From the NCBI GenBank assembly GCA_022579005.1, contig MU401462.1, positions 186,001-250,000 of the forward strand: a stretch of 64,000 nt of DNA, written 5' to 3'. The notes beneath the pieces are model-generated. The model did no database searches and was not told where the DNA came from. It saw only the letters and a list, made by a program, of their open reading frames with translations. Positions 47,034 to 58,331 of this stretch are shown one piece after another. The position numbers were made by a program, and so were the translations under genes. Each line of letters begins with the position of its first letter. The first letter of the stretch is position 1. The DNA is from Poronia punctata (taxonomy: Eukaryota; Ascomycota; Sordariomycetes; Xylariales; Xylariaceae).

Positions 47034-48261
47034 CTAATTCTCCGATAAAGAGATGCCTATTTACGAAGTTATGTTCTGGTATGAAGTCTGTGTCAGGGGT
47101 GGAGCAGTATGGCCAATATTAGTCACCAACTGACAGGATTGATGGGTAAAGGGGCATATACAAGGTGGTACATGAAAGAGCTATTTCATGCACGTAGTGA
47201 CGATTCTACGAGTAGTCATCAGCTGGCAAGAAAAGGAGTAGAAGAAGACATAGGTAGATAGATGTATCCATCCCTTGGCTGCCAAGCGAACTTTGAATTG
47301 GCTAAAAGAAATCCTATTCCGTTCCGTAGCCTAGTGACCCAAGTGATAATACTATACCATACAACCTATATTCATAACACGAGCTCTTGTGTTTCTCATC
47401 AAGACTTGCTTGGAACTTCCATGTCCCCGTAGTTGTACCTCTTGCAGTTTGAATGAGACATCGGAATGAAAGTAGCCTGGTACAATTTGTAATCAAGGTA
47501 GGTAGGTATTATAATAACAATACGAGTAGTCGTAGCACCGGTCTAGAGGATAGCAGGAAGAAGAACATCAATGTTTCTGATCTGAAGTTGTTTTCGGCTA
47601 ATTCTCAACCTCCTTATTAGCTAATGTGTCTGCCCTCAATTCGATTAGCTCACACTCACCACTCGTAAAAGGCAACGTATTGGCGGGGCTAATGTTTGTA
47701 CTTCGGGAGCGCACGATGCTTGAGTACTTCAGCCACAGAGTAGCTTGTACGAGGAAAGAGGACCAAAACTGTACATGTACACACTGATACCTGTAAACAT
47801 AGGGGAGACACGTAAAGCAAAGTGACCCGATTATTCCTCCACATCGGGAGTAGTGTGGTAGCCAAGTAAATATTGGCAGTCACAGATAAGAAAAGGATAA
47901 GCGATAAGATAGCATTTCGCATTCGTGCAGCACACACTCCATCCGTTACCGAAGTTTTCGCGAAGCGCCTTGCCCACATTTGCAAAATCAAAGCACAGCG
48001 CATACTACCTCCATCCTTTCATTCTCGTGAACTTTTCCCGCCGCCTCCCCCCCTCGTCCAAATCAGCATCCTCTTCGGTCGATTGCACAATAATCAGGTA
48101 AGTGGGAAGCCCTCGTGTGTCTGAAACCAATTTGCAGTCCTTTTCCACTGGCTAGATTTCTTCGGCCTCGCTACCGGAGAAACCTTTTGTTCTGCGGGCA
48201 TCCCACCTTTCAGTCTGCCACCTGCTAACTTGGAACTTTTTATCCTCTCTGAGCAGCAATC
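47034..48261. other. intergenic upstream of RPS8
   Basis: About 1.2 kb. It contains the 3' flank of the unknown gene, a GGTAGGTAGG word near 47503, a pyrimidine-rich RPS8 leader (48005-48065) and the probable 5'-UTR intron listed separately. A 104-codon open frame on the minus strand looks like chance. Confidence 0.5.
48098..48256 (+). other. probable 5'-UTR intron of RPS8
   Basis: CAG|GTAAGTGGG at 48095 on and a pyrimidine-rich stretch ending GAGCAG at 48256, six bases before the ATG at 48262. The resulting 159-nt leader intron is typical of fungal ribosomal-protein genes. Inferred from splice signals only. Confidence 0.6.
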
Positions 48262-49025
48262 ATGGGTATTTCACGAGACTCCCGCCACAAGCGTTCCGCC
48301 TCCGGTGCGAAGCGAGCCTACTACCGTACGTCCCCGATATAAATAATCCCGTGTGTCCTTTCTTTTCTTGCATGAAAAAAGGCATACGCAAAAAAAATTG
48401 TCGAAAGCCCGTATGCATTATGGGGCAAGGCTTTGATGCCGCGCCTGCATGACCATACGTTCTGACCTCTTCACCAGGGAAGAAGCGCGCTTTCGAGGCC
48501 GGTCGCCAGGAGGCCAACACCCGTATCGGACCTAAGCGTGTCCATGTCGTCCGCACCCGCGGCGGCAACCACAAGTACCGTGCTCTCCGTCTCGACTCGG
48601 GCAACTTCGCCTGGGCCTCCGAGGGCTGCACCCGCAAGACCCGTGTCATCGTCGTCGCCTACCATCCCTCGAACAACGAGCTGGTCCGCACCAACACCCT
48701 GACCAAGTCCGCCGTCGTCCAGATCGATGCCGCTCCTTTCCGTCAGTGGTACGAGGCCCACTACGGCCAGCCCCTCGGCCGCAGACGCCAGCAGAAGCAG
48801 GGCAAGGCTGAGGAGGAGGCTGCCAAGAAGAGCTGCGCCGTAGAGAAGAAGCAGGCTGCCCGCTTTGCCGCCCAGGGCAAGGTCGAGGCCGCCATCGAGA
48901 AGCAGTTCGAGGCCGGTCGTCTCTTTGCCGTTATTGCCAGCAGACCCGGCCAGAGCGGTCGCTGCGACGGCTACATCCTCGAGGGTGAGGAACTCGCCTT
49001 CTACCAGCGCAAGCTGCACAAGTAG
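48262..49025 (+). CDS. rps8: 40S ribosomal protein S8 (eS8), 2 exons
   Basis: Small-subunit ribosomal protein. Exons are 48262-48325 and 48478-49025, giving 203 residues, normal for fungal eS8. The N-terminus MGISRDSRHKRSASGAKR continues across the intron into YYRKKRAFEAGRQEANTRIG. Also canonical are VRTRGGNHKYRALRLDSGNF, VQIDAAPFRQWYEAHYG and the C-terminal PGQSGRCDGYILEGEEL..KLHK. The intron splits the Arg codon of YYR|KKR. Codon use is strongly biased to C-ending codons as expected for a highly expressed gene. It converges on the GYP5-like gene. Confidence 0.97.
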
Positions 49026-50257
49026 ATGTGTCGTTAAGAAGCGTCTGTCATGTGGTGTGGGGATGGGATTTGCAGAAGATGAAAAAGGGAACCCGAGGCT
49101 ATGGATGCAAGGCAAGGTTCACTATGCATATGAGTATGAGGTGGTTGCGATATTACCCGCACTGGAACTGGTGTTCACGGATTCTGCTCGATTTCAGCAT
49201 GGGATGGGATCGCTTCTGCTACGTCTCGATCAATAAAAGATCGCCAAAGAGGCGTTTGTGGCAATATGAACTTCTGATTTGACTTTTTTTTTTGACACAG
49301 TAAAGACTTCCCAATGTCATGTATGTCCTTCCTGCCGGTGTCATGTGTCATTTGTAGCGACCTAGCCCTCCTCATCGTACACAATAGAGGTTTCTGGTAC
49401 CTAAAGTAGCCTCACCTCACTGTTTCTCCAGATGTGCGTAACGAATTCGCGATGCTGCTAGTCACCGTATTAAATACTGTCATCTATAGTACTGTGTTAT
49501 TTGCCAAGTCATTGTATTGTGTAGAGTGTGGTCACATACAAATACATAAGCCCGAATCCATCATCGATATGCGTGGGCGGTGTAAGGAGCACTCCGAGCC
49601 TGTTGTTTGCCATGTCCGAGTTGCTATACAAATGCTATCATCTATCGCCTATGGTCCCCTGCGATGACAGGTACCGGGTACTGTACTCGTACAGGTACAG
49701 GGTTTGGTGGTCCAGCCCAGACCTCGCACATGACATACAGAATGCGTCCGCTTCATCTAGACTAGGTACCACATCGCTTCACCCATGTATGCTCCCACAA
49801 TTGCCTTTTCATAATCATCATCTCTTCTTACAATAACCCAGCCATACTTTCTTCTATAGTGCCTTCCCGTTTGACTGGTGGTTTCGTCTCCGTCGAGGGG
49901 AAGAGCCTTGCCAGCGCCTTTTGTTATGCTCTCATTCCTGCTCGTGTGACAACGCCTGCTTATGCGCAAAAAGAAACAATGCCGTTGCTTGCCCATGCAT
50001 CATTACAAGCAGCTTACCAATAAGTAAGTGAGTTTTCTCGGAGAAAAAAAGAAGCCGAGGGAAAAAGAGACGTGTTCTGCTCGCCGGCATCCAACTGGTT
50101 CCGCGTCTAACCTGTCTCTCACATCATGCTGAGTCAGGTCTCCAGGGCAATTGAATAAACGAACACCGTCCCAAAATCTGGATGTCGAAGCCCGGTAAGG
50201 GGCAGACAGGAGTTCAAAGAGCGTTCGGTGAAAACACAATCGACCATGTAAGGGTCA
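49026..50257. other. convergent intergenic region
   Basis: About 1.2 kb between the stops of RPS8 (+) and the TBC gene (-). No gene, RNA or notable repeat was seen beyond a short GTACTCGTACAGGTAC palindromic stretch near 49680. Confidence 0.5.
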
Positions 50258-53124
50258 TTAGGCAAACTGGCGTTTGAGATCCTGCCATCTCCTCAGGAGA
50301 GCTTCATGCTGAGAATTCGTCTGTGTATAACAATTAGCACAACTCGTGATGGTACGATGGATTACATAACCTAAATTGCAACGTACCTCTGCATACTGCA
50401 TTTTTGTTTGCACAAGCTGCTCCTCGAGATCTTGTAACTCCCTCTGAAGACGTTCGTTCTCTTCGTGAACCCTGGCATTGCGCTTCATGAGGTCTTCCCG
50501 CTCCATTGCCCAGACTTGCTCTATCTCCTCGGGCTGCTTCTGAATCACGATACGGAGCTCCTTGACCTGTCCGGTTAGGCTCTCGTTCTTATCCTTCAAC
50601 TCCTCGTTCTCGACCTTGGTATGGATCAAGTCGTTGGCCATATCTGCCTGTTCACGGTCGCTAACTTCAATGCGTTCCTCCAGTTTGCGCACCTTGATGG
50701 CCAGGCTAACATTAGCAGCCCTGAGCTGGTCTAGTTCTTGCTCGCGTTCCTTCTCTGCACGTGTCTTTTCTTCCCACTCGGCTGCATACGTCTTTAGCAA
50801 TTCGGGTGTGAGTTTTACCTCGCACGCATCACGGACCAATTGGTCAGCTCGGTAGACTTCCTTGTCGATACTGGACGAGCTGCTGCCAAAGAATCCGTTC
50901 TCAAGTATGCTTCCGGCGCTGGGCGACTGATCGATGTAGGCATCAAACAACTTGTCCTTGAGGAACATAGTCAGCTGGGACATGTCGGACATGCCGAGAA
51001 GTGTCGAAGCGTTCTTCTGCATAAGTACTATACCAAACCGAAGTATGGCAGATAGACCTTCGGAGAAAATGAGGTCGTAGATCCTGAGAACCAGCTGGAG
51101 AGGAAACCTGTATGCAAACAGGGTGAGGAACCACTGTGTGGCGTATAGATGGGGGGATATCCCTCGACGGTGCAGATGACAGTACAGGGCAGGCTCTAGG
51201 TCCTCCAGGATGCGTTCGAACTGGTATAGACGCATATGGAGTCCTGGCATATCCTGAATGAAGAGATCCCGCAGTTTGTACTGATTCATCAGACGCACCA
51301 ACAGGCAAAAGGCTTCTTCTTCTGGCATGTTGAAGAGCAGCGGCATGATTAGGAAATTCATCCCTTGGGCATAGCCCACAGCTTCGTCAAAGAGCGCGTA
51401 AGCCTTGCATACCCCGAACAGTCCATCCTGTAGACCAGCGGCAGCAGCATGCTTCGAATAGCTGGTTCTGGCACCGAGATCTCTCCGAATAGTCTTCTCG
51501 AGCTTCTGTAACGCAGCAGCATCCTCCTTCTCTTTTCGTTTCCTCTCTGAAGCGGCCAGTGCTTGGGCCTTGATAGCGGCTTCCGACGGCTCCGGGGGTG
51601 TGCTTGGTAGTCGTTTGCCGCTACCGCCAGACTGTTCGGACTTGACCGATGATGCAGATGAAGCCGCCTGTTCTTTCTCTGCGCTCAAGTTGCCGTTACT
51701 GAGGATACTCGCAGCCGTACTATTACTGTGTCTGTCCTTGTCTTTGTCGCCCCCTCGTGATACTAGTTCCTTGTATACCATTTCTAGATCTTCGCTCTTG
51801 CTCTGAGCGAGTACTTGCCAAACGACACCACGTATGGCGCTAGGGATTCCTGTCGCGATGGCCCGGTTCAGCTCCTCGGAACTTGTTCGGGCAACAGCAG
51901 CCGGGCCTTCGTAAACCACGGCTTGCCAGAGGTCCCAGTCGACAGGGACATCGGCCATAGTCGAAGGACCAGCTACCACACCCGACACAGTTCCAGGAGC
52001 CAGGTTCGTATCGGCTGCAGGTGGAAGTGGTGATGGTGGTGGCAGCCCATTTGGCCCGTCGCTGGCATTTATAGATGCCCCCAGACTCAAAATGGCCCCT
52101 TGGGACTGCTCATCTTCGCCTGTTAAGGATATGCCTGCCTCTTCCCGCAATCGCACCAGCTTGAACCTGTCCCTTAAACTGTTTCTGGATTGCCGAGGCC
52201 TGCCGTTACCCGATGACACGTTCTCTTCATCCAATTTACTAAGCATCAGCTCCGGGTTGCTGACCATTGTGGCCGTTGAACTTGCTGTGTTGCGACGAGG
52301 AGAGCCTGTGTTAGTGATGGCTGGGGATGCTGTGCTCTCTTTGGTGCCCGAGTTACGAGATAGCCAGGCAAAGGGGCTTGTTATCTTTCGCGTCGGCGGA
52401 GGCGGCGCTGGGATTGTACTTGGCAGAGGGCCTATGGGGCTTGTTTTTGGCGGGGAGTCATTTGATGGAGACCATGGCATGGCAGGAAGAGAAGACGTGA
52501 TGTTGCTCAAAGAAAGCTTCTTCGTGGGTTGTTTCTGTGTCTCGACAACGGCTGGTTCCTCTGTGCTCACCATCTGCTTAGCATATAGTTTTGCTCGGCG
52601 TTGGAGATTTTAAGAGACGCCATACCTTTTGGTTGTTCACTCGGGGTAACATCACCGGGAGGTCCATCCCCAAGATCCACGTTGTCAAGGGAAACCGCTG
52701 ATAGCCGCTTAGAGCTCCTTGCTGAGTTTGTGGCAGGAGTGGCATTCCCACTTTCTGGTTTGTCGACTGCCTTCTCTGGTACAACACCATTTTGCTTCTC
52801 TGATTCCAGGCTCTCTGGCGCACCGGGGGCATCATCAACATCAACACTCGTGGAAGGAGGGGATTTAGTTTGGGAAAGTGTGCGGTTTGTGAGTGATCGA
52901 ATAGACCCTGTATCGACAGCGTCTTCAAACGTGTCCTGCACGCAACAAACAAGTTAGCCTCTTGCCAAACCAAGAAGAATAACATCCAAGTCGTGTTAAA
53001 GCATAGAGGTCCGATGCTACACGGCGCTGAAGGGTTATACTGCACATACCGTCTCCTTATCTGAAGGTGTCGGCGAATCGGGTCGGGGCACCGTCTCAGA
53101 GGCAGATTCCTCGAGGGCCGACAT
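50258..53124 (-). CDS. gyp5: TBC-domain Rab GTPase-activating protein (GYP5-like), 4 exons
   Basis: Accelerates GTP hydrolysis by Rab proteins in secretory traffic; yeast Gyp5 acts on Ypt1 and Sec4 at growth sites. Exons on the minus strand are 53124-53050, 52935-52626, 52560-50387 and 50320-50258, giving 873 residues. A disordered Ser/Pro-rich N-terminus (about 1-340) precedes the TBC domain (about 355-640): IPSAIRGVVWQVLAQS, the arginine-finger motif IRRDLGART and the glutamine-finger motif YAQGMNF are all intact, so it should be catalytically active. A coiled coil fills about 700-850, as in Gyp5/EVI5. The 66-nt last intron has no in-frame stop. The acceptor of exon 3 (52561) was chosen by phase; the nearer CAG at 52574 breaks the frame. 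Confidence 0.93.
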
Positions 53125-55020
53125 GATGCCAGGAGGTCGACGTAGAATAGTCGATGTCGGTGGATATGCTGGAGAACCGATGGTCGAGTTAAGCGAAAGC
53201 TTAGTAGTTTAATGAGCAGGAAGGCCCTCTTCGCGATGCAGTGCACTCAAAAGATCTCTGCCATCCGCGGCGGATCAGTCAGGGTCGCGGGTAGTCCAAC
53301 GGTCAATTGGAGGGATGCTAGGTATCCTCAGGTTCTCTGACGGGTGCACAATGCAACGTCAATTCATCTGCACGTACAGGTTCGGTCGATCGGCTGAGCG
53401 GGCGGATGGGTGAAGAACGCCGTGCATGCAAAAAGAAAGATTACCTAGGTATCTAAGACTGGGTCAAAGTTCAAAGCCAGGAGTCTACGTGAATGTTGTG
53501 GATTCCTAGCAGGAGCAGTCGGAAAAGGCATAAAGAAGTAAAATTGCAGTGTCTGGTTTCCAGTCGTTTGTTCCTTTCCAGGTGCTTGGAACTTGTTTCT
53601 CGATGCTGGTACCTACATTACACTAGAAGTACCCATGCTTTATTAATTGCGGTCGAGTGACTTGATGGCAGCTCCTGAAACACATAATAACCAACGCGTA
53701 CCACCTTCCCCTGGGGATGTACCTTCTCCCCTAGCCTGCATACAGATGTACCTCCAATAATCGTCCAAAGGGGCGTTTTCCTCACCTGGACTAGTAAACA
53801 TTCAGGGGAGGTTTACGCTAACTGAATGAGTCTTCAATTGGACTCTGGCGCCTGCGCTGCTGCATGTGCCTGTCAACCTGTGCGTCCTGCATACAATTGT
53901 GAGCATTATCTGGTAATGCACCAGTTTCAATCACCCCATTGACATGAGTGGCTGACGCCTGAAGCTTCTGCTTCCACTGTACCGAGTACCTAAATTGGTC
54001 AATATCAGGCACCGGCTCTTCATAGGCGACCGGATAGCGCAAGGCGTACATGCATCCAATTACTTGAAGTTCACAGGGGTTTCCTGCAATACAAGGATGA
54101 TTTCAACCTTGTTCAAACCTTTATTCATTGTATTACATCTTGGCTAACTAGGTAGACAGAATTCTCGTCTCCCACCTCCAGCTTTCCATTGCCAGAAGTT
54201 GCATACAAATCGGGCAAATGATTTACAGATACTCAGCAAGTCTAGGGTACCACGTGTTAATGGGCCTTGAGTTTGATACAAGTATAAGTGAAATCTCTAG
54301 GTATATGTGCTTGAGTATCAAACTACACAAATATTGGCATTGGACAGATGTAATTATGTCATATGTATATGGATTTGTTTAAGCAGTTAGGTAATACCAC
54401 TGCTGCATAGTTAACCTAAAAGGAATGTTGACTCAGACTATCGATCTAGTACCACGGTATGTACACGTATCTACTTATAACATAAGGTAGGGGCTAAGAT
54501 ATCAGAGCAGTAGTCTAGACTTGTTACTGTTGCAGGCATATATGGTAACTCACTCTTGTAGAAGTTTGGCACAGAATAGGTCGTGATATATTCATTTCCA
54601 GCTCTATTGTCATGTATATACGTGTAAGTAGAACCTATTACGAGTATAGGAGCAATAACAAATGTAGTATTAGAGGTGGGGTAATGAACAAAGGGGCCTT
54701 CCAGAAGACCAAGGTAAGGGGGTAAGGGGGTAAGGGTGCCGCCTAGTACATCTAACCTAAGGTTAGGTGTTTCACATAAACGCTTGGATTCTTCCAGCCA
54801 TTGGTTATATTGGTAAGTTTACGCTATCTAGGACTGCAGAGACGTGCTGCAGGTGCAGGTGGCGCCTAAACTTGCCAGTTTCTCTCTTATAAGGATTAAA
54901 AATATCACAACACCACAAAGCGTAGGATCATGTCAAGATAACCGCGGCTAGGTAAAACGGTATACCTAGAACAAAAACCATCTAGGGGGGAAATAAAAAA
55001 GACAGTAAAGCAAAAAGATG
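53125..55020. other. intergenic between TBC gene and tRNA-Met
   Basis: About 1.9 kb of AT-rich DNA without a recognisable gene. Contains the promoter of the GYP5-like gene and a perfect 8-mer triplet repeat at 54713-54736. Confidence 0.5.
54713..54736. repeat. (GGTAAGGG)3 repeat
   Basis: Three perfect tandem GGTAAGGG units. Similar to but not the same as the fungal telomere unit TTAGGG. Confidence 0.9.
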
Positions 55021-55122
55021 TGTCCTCGGTGAGGCTCGAACTCACGACCTTTGGATATCCCAATCTTTGATTGGATCATACGAATATGAGACCAACGCTC
55101 TAGCCAACTGAGCCACGAAGAC
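55021..55122 (-). tRNA. elongator tRNA-Met (anticodon CAT) with ~28-nt intron
   Basis: On the minus strand it starts GTCTTCGTGGCTCAGTTGGC and ends with the T-arm GTGAGTTCGAGCCTCAC and CGAGGAC plus discriminator A. The acceptor stem GTCTTCG/CGAGGAC pairs over 7 bp. The anticodon arm TTGGT-CTCATA..-TCCAA gives anticodon CAT, and the T:T at 31:39 is normal for elongator tRNA-Met. A 28-nt intron lies after position 37; it contains a perfect 6-bp hairpin CCAATC-AAA-GATTGG. A-box and B-box are intact. It lacks initiator features such as an A1:U72 pair. Confidence 0.92.
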
Positions 55123-55890
55123 ATTCTTAATTGTTGTTGAAAGCCGCAACCCAAGATTACATTCAAGGCCGATGGCGGGCTGCCCTTTGTCTTTGCAATT
55201 CTGCGCAACATGTCAAACCTCCAGTATTTAGTCAAGGGGTCGGGCCATATCACGCGATCGGCTTTGCAACCGACGACGACAACTCTGCTTTCGGAGGGAG
55301 CTTGGCACTCGAGACAGGACAGGTTGATATAAAAGTCAACGATTAATTAAAATCCTCGTTGCCTTTGTGAGAAGGAGGATGCCTGCCAGTGCCACTCACC
55401 TAATACCTTACTAAACAAGCAATGGTGGAGGACCGAAAGATGTTGAACCACTAGAGATGCTCGAGGAGAACACCAAGAAAGCTTAATCGTAATCCTACCA
55501 GACCGAATTCCAAGAGCCGAGTCATGCTCCCTCACATCTACAGCTCCAATGAACAAAAAGATGAACTAATTAGCTCCGGGGGACCCCAGGCTTGGAAGGT
55601 ACCGGAAGTTTGGAGGGATGACTGAAGTACTTTATCGCCTCTGGTTCGAAACATCTCGCATCAGGACTCTCACTCAACATATCATACATATCCTTGCTCA
55701 CATATGACTTTCAGTTTCATGATATTTACAGTACGGCACCAGACTCTCATCTCATCCAGCAGCGGATATATATGTAAATTAACAGCGAGTGTTCACATCT
55801 TTCACATCCCTGCGCCCTGGGACCTGCCCTCGTATTCAAACTCATCCCATAACCCTGACAAGCCGCCTACCTAGGTAGTTAGCGTCAGCC
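55123..55890. other. intergenic between tRNA-Met and DUF7703-like gene
   Basis: About 770 bp. No gene recognised; the right end holds the leader of the membrane-protein gene with an ACCTAGGTAG word just before the ATG. Confidence 0.5.
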
Positions 55891-57025
55891 ATGCCAGGCG
55901 AGACGGGGCCTATCATAGACACAATCCCGCTATCCATACAGATGGTCCTAGGCGGCTGCTTTGGAATCGCGGTATACAACAGCATCGAGATCTACATCTC
56001 CATCTTCCGGACATTTGCGCGACCACAAGGCCTCTACTTCTGGAGCGCCATCGCCGCGAACACGGGGATACCCCTAGTGGCGCTCTCGACGCTTCTGCGC
56101 GACTTCGGACTCGCGCCCGCCGGGCCCATGGCCATCATTTATGTTTTCGGATGGTGGTTGATGGTGACGGGGCAGTCGTTCGTGCTGTACTCGCGCATGC
56201 ATCTCGTCATGAGCGATCCGAGGAAGCTGCGCTGGCTCTTATACATGATCATCAGCGCCTTTATCGTCTTTCAGCTCACGACGTCAGTGTTATTTGTTTT
56301 TGTTAATTTCGAGAAGACGCCGGACCACGGCGCCATTGTGGCTTTTGATATCATTGAGAGAACTCAGCTGGTGGCGTTTACGCTGCAGGAATCTCTTCTG
56401 TCGGGATTATATGTGTACGAGTCGGCGGACACTTTGAAGCCGATGGAGATAACGAAAGGATATCGGGTGCGTAGATTGTTTCACGAGCTTGTCGGATTAT
56501 GTGTCTTGGTTTGTGCTTTGGATGTATCACTCGGTAAGACGGGCCTTATTTTTGTCTCCTCTTCCTCGCCTGCCACTCTCTGAGGAATATGGCACATGGC
56601 GACAATTCTGGGAACGTGTTGAGGTCTTTTCTTATGGGAAAAAGGATCACACATGCTAACCCTGATATCTCTTCCTAGTCATAACTCAGTTTACAAATCA
56701 CTTCCACGTCCAGACAGCCTATAAACCGGTGGTCTACAGCATCAAGCTGAAAGTGGAAGCTTTCGTGCTGAACAATCTCATCCGCCTAGTCCAACCACCA
56801 ATATCAACCTATAGCTGTCCACTAGGCTCCGGGCCAGGAAACGATGGCCAGAGGCTGGGCAGAACTCTCAGTACTCCGTGGTGGATGCAGCGAGACTCAC
56901 CAGTGGACCTGGGGGAGAACTTGGCGGCAACAGGGGGCCAGACTTCGACATCTAAGAGTCTTGTGGGAAGGAATAAGATATCGGCATCGAAGAAGCTCAT
57001 GGGCTTGCTGTTTCCTAAGAGGTGA
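55891..57025 (+). CDS. multi-span membrane protein, DUF7703-like, 2 exons
   Basis: Exons are 55891-56533 and 56679-57025, giving 329 residues. The first about 225 residues carry roughly seven hydrophobic segments (e.g. IQMVLGGCFGIAVYNSIEIY, GPMAIIYVFGWWLMVTGQSF, WLLYMIISAFIVFQLTTSVL, LVGLCVLVCALDVSLVI), separated by short loops. The pattern IPLSIQMVLGG..YNSIEIY..FRTF..PQGLYFWS matches the fungal DUF7703 family of rhodopsin-like seven-span proteins of unknown role. The C-terminal about 90 residues are polar and probably cytosolic, with Lys/Arg at the very end (PKR). No ligand or partner can be inferred. Codon use resembles its neighbours. Confidence 0.85.
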
Positions 57026-57535
57026 AGGGGGATTCACCGAATATTCAATTTTAACTTTCGACTCTAATCACTACGTTTCGTATATCGTGAGATACTAGTA
57101 AACAACCATTCCATATTAGGTACGAGACAGCAGATCCCCCATTCAGGATTCATTTGGCATATGTGCCCATGCTCAAGGGGTATTCTTGATGCAGTAGCAT
57201 ATTATTCACGTAGGTATTGATTTCGAGATGTCAGGGCACATGCTTCGGTTCCTCTTGCCTGTCATAGTTCGTCACCCGGACCTGTGAGCGAACAGAAAGG
57301 TCTCAAAAACCTTTACGTGGCTCTAGCCATCGCGTTCAAGCATATGGACTTTTTCGAAGGCAAACCTGGCATGTACAGGCTGAGGTATCCTTCCCCTTCA
57401 TCCTCAATGGTCATCCAACTTTGGGAGGGATGTATGATCGTGCTTTCTAAGCATAGCCCTATGTCATATTCATATCGTATATGTCTTTTTCTAAAAGCTT
57501 ATCCACGGTGTTTCCGTGCAAGGTCTCGAATGATC

Positions 57536-57554
57536 TTTTTTTTTTTTTTTTTTT
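57536..57554. repeat. poly-T tract (19 T)
   Basis: Uninterrupted T19; on the minus strand it follows a GC-richer block like a poly(A) tail. Confidence 0.8.
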
Positions 57555-58219
57555 GAGAACTGGCCTAGAATAGTCCGCAACAAGGTCGTCCCCGTCCGTC
57601 ACCCGTGCATGTGGGGTGTGCCGATCATATCTGAACGGGGGCTCTGCTACCGGCTTCGGACGACCACGAGCCGCGAAAGAGAACGGGAAGACAGGGATAC
57701 CTCTCAAAAAAATTGGCGGCGCATCTTCAATAACAGGGAGTTATCCACCTGTTAATGATGCAATCTAGGACCCCTGGACCTTTTTTCCCCGATCGGAATA
57801 TTCATGGCATCATCTTAATTGGTCGTCCTGTTTTCGCTTATCCCCTGGGCCCTAGTCTACCTACTTGTAGTCTAGACAAGCGGTATAATGACGGCCCATG
57901 CAAGGAACGGGCTCTATTTTGAGATCTCCCTGTATAAACCTACACGTATCAATTCGTGGAACAATGAACTAAGAACATACCAAAAAGACGTGAGGGCTTG
58001 GGGACGATACCATAACCTACTCGTAAAATATCTGTCGTTTAAGAACCCACTTGCCGCTTCAGGACACGAATTCTAGCTTCCGCGTCCCCATTATGAGTTA
58101 GTATGCTACGAGGCTTTTGCGTCGTGAAGTATGCAGAGACGCGGACTAGCCATCTCCTTTAAGCACTCTCTTTACATAAGCCGGCGAGATCCAGGGACCT
58201 CCTGAGAGTCGAAAACGTG

Positions 58220-58229
58220 TATTTAAATA
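58220..58229 (+). promoter_or_regulatory. TATA-like element of second endoglucanase
   Basis: TATTTAAATA, 112 bp upstream of the ATG at 58332, at nearly the same distance as in the paralog at 10370. Confidence 0.5.
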
Positions 58230-58331
58230 GGATGATGGCGCCTCTCAGGAGGTTGATAGGAGAGTTATGCCCCAGTCCTAGACACAGGTCGAAAATCATA
58301 ACTCAGGACAGCAGGAAAATATAAATCCAAG

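Larger units (their letters stand above)
57026..58331. other. intergenic with poly-T tract
   Basis: About 1.3 kb. Contains a T19 run at 57536-57554 next to a GC-richer block of about 150 bp (see findings) and the second endoglucanase promoter. No gene supported. Confidence 0.5.

Noticed and set aside
47689..48003. 104-codon minus-strand open frame upstream of RPS8
   Set aside because: No recognisable motif, uneven composition, and it overlaps the RPS8 promoter. Treated as chance.
54713..54736. Interstitial telomere
   Set aside because: Unit is GGTAAGGG, not TTAGGG, with only three copies.
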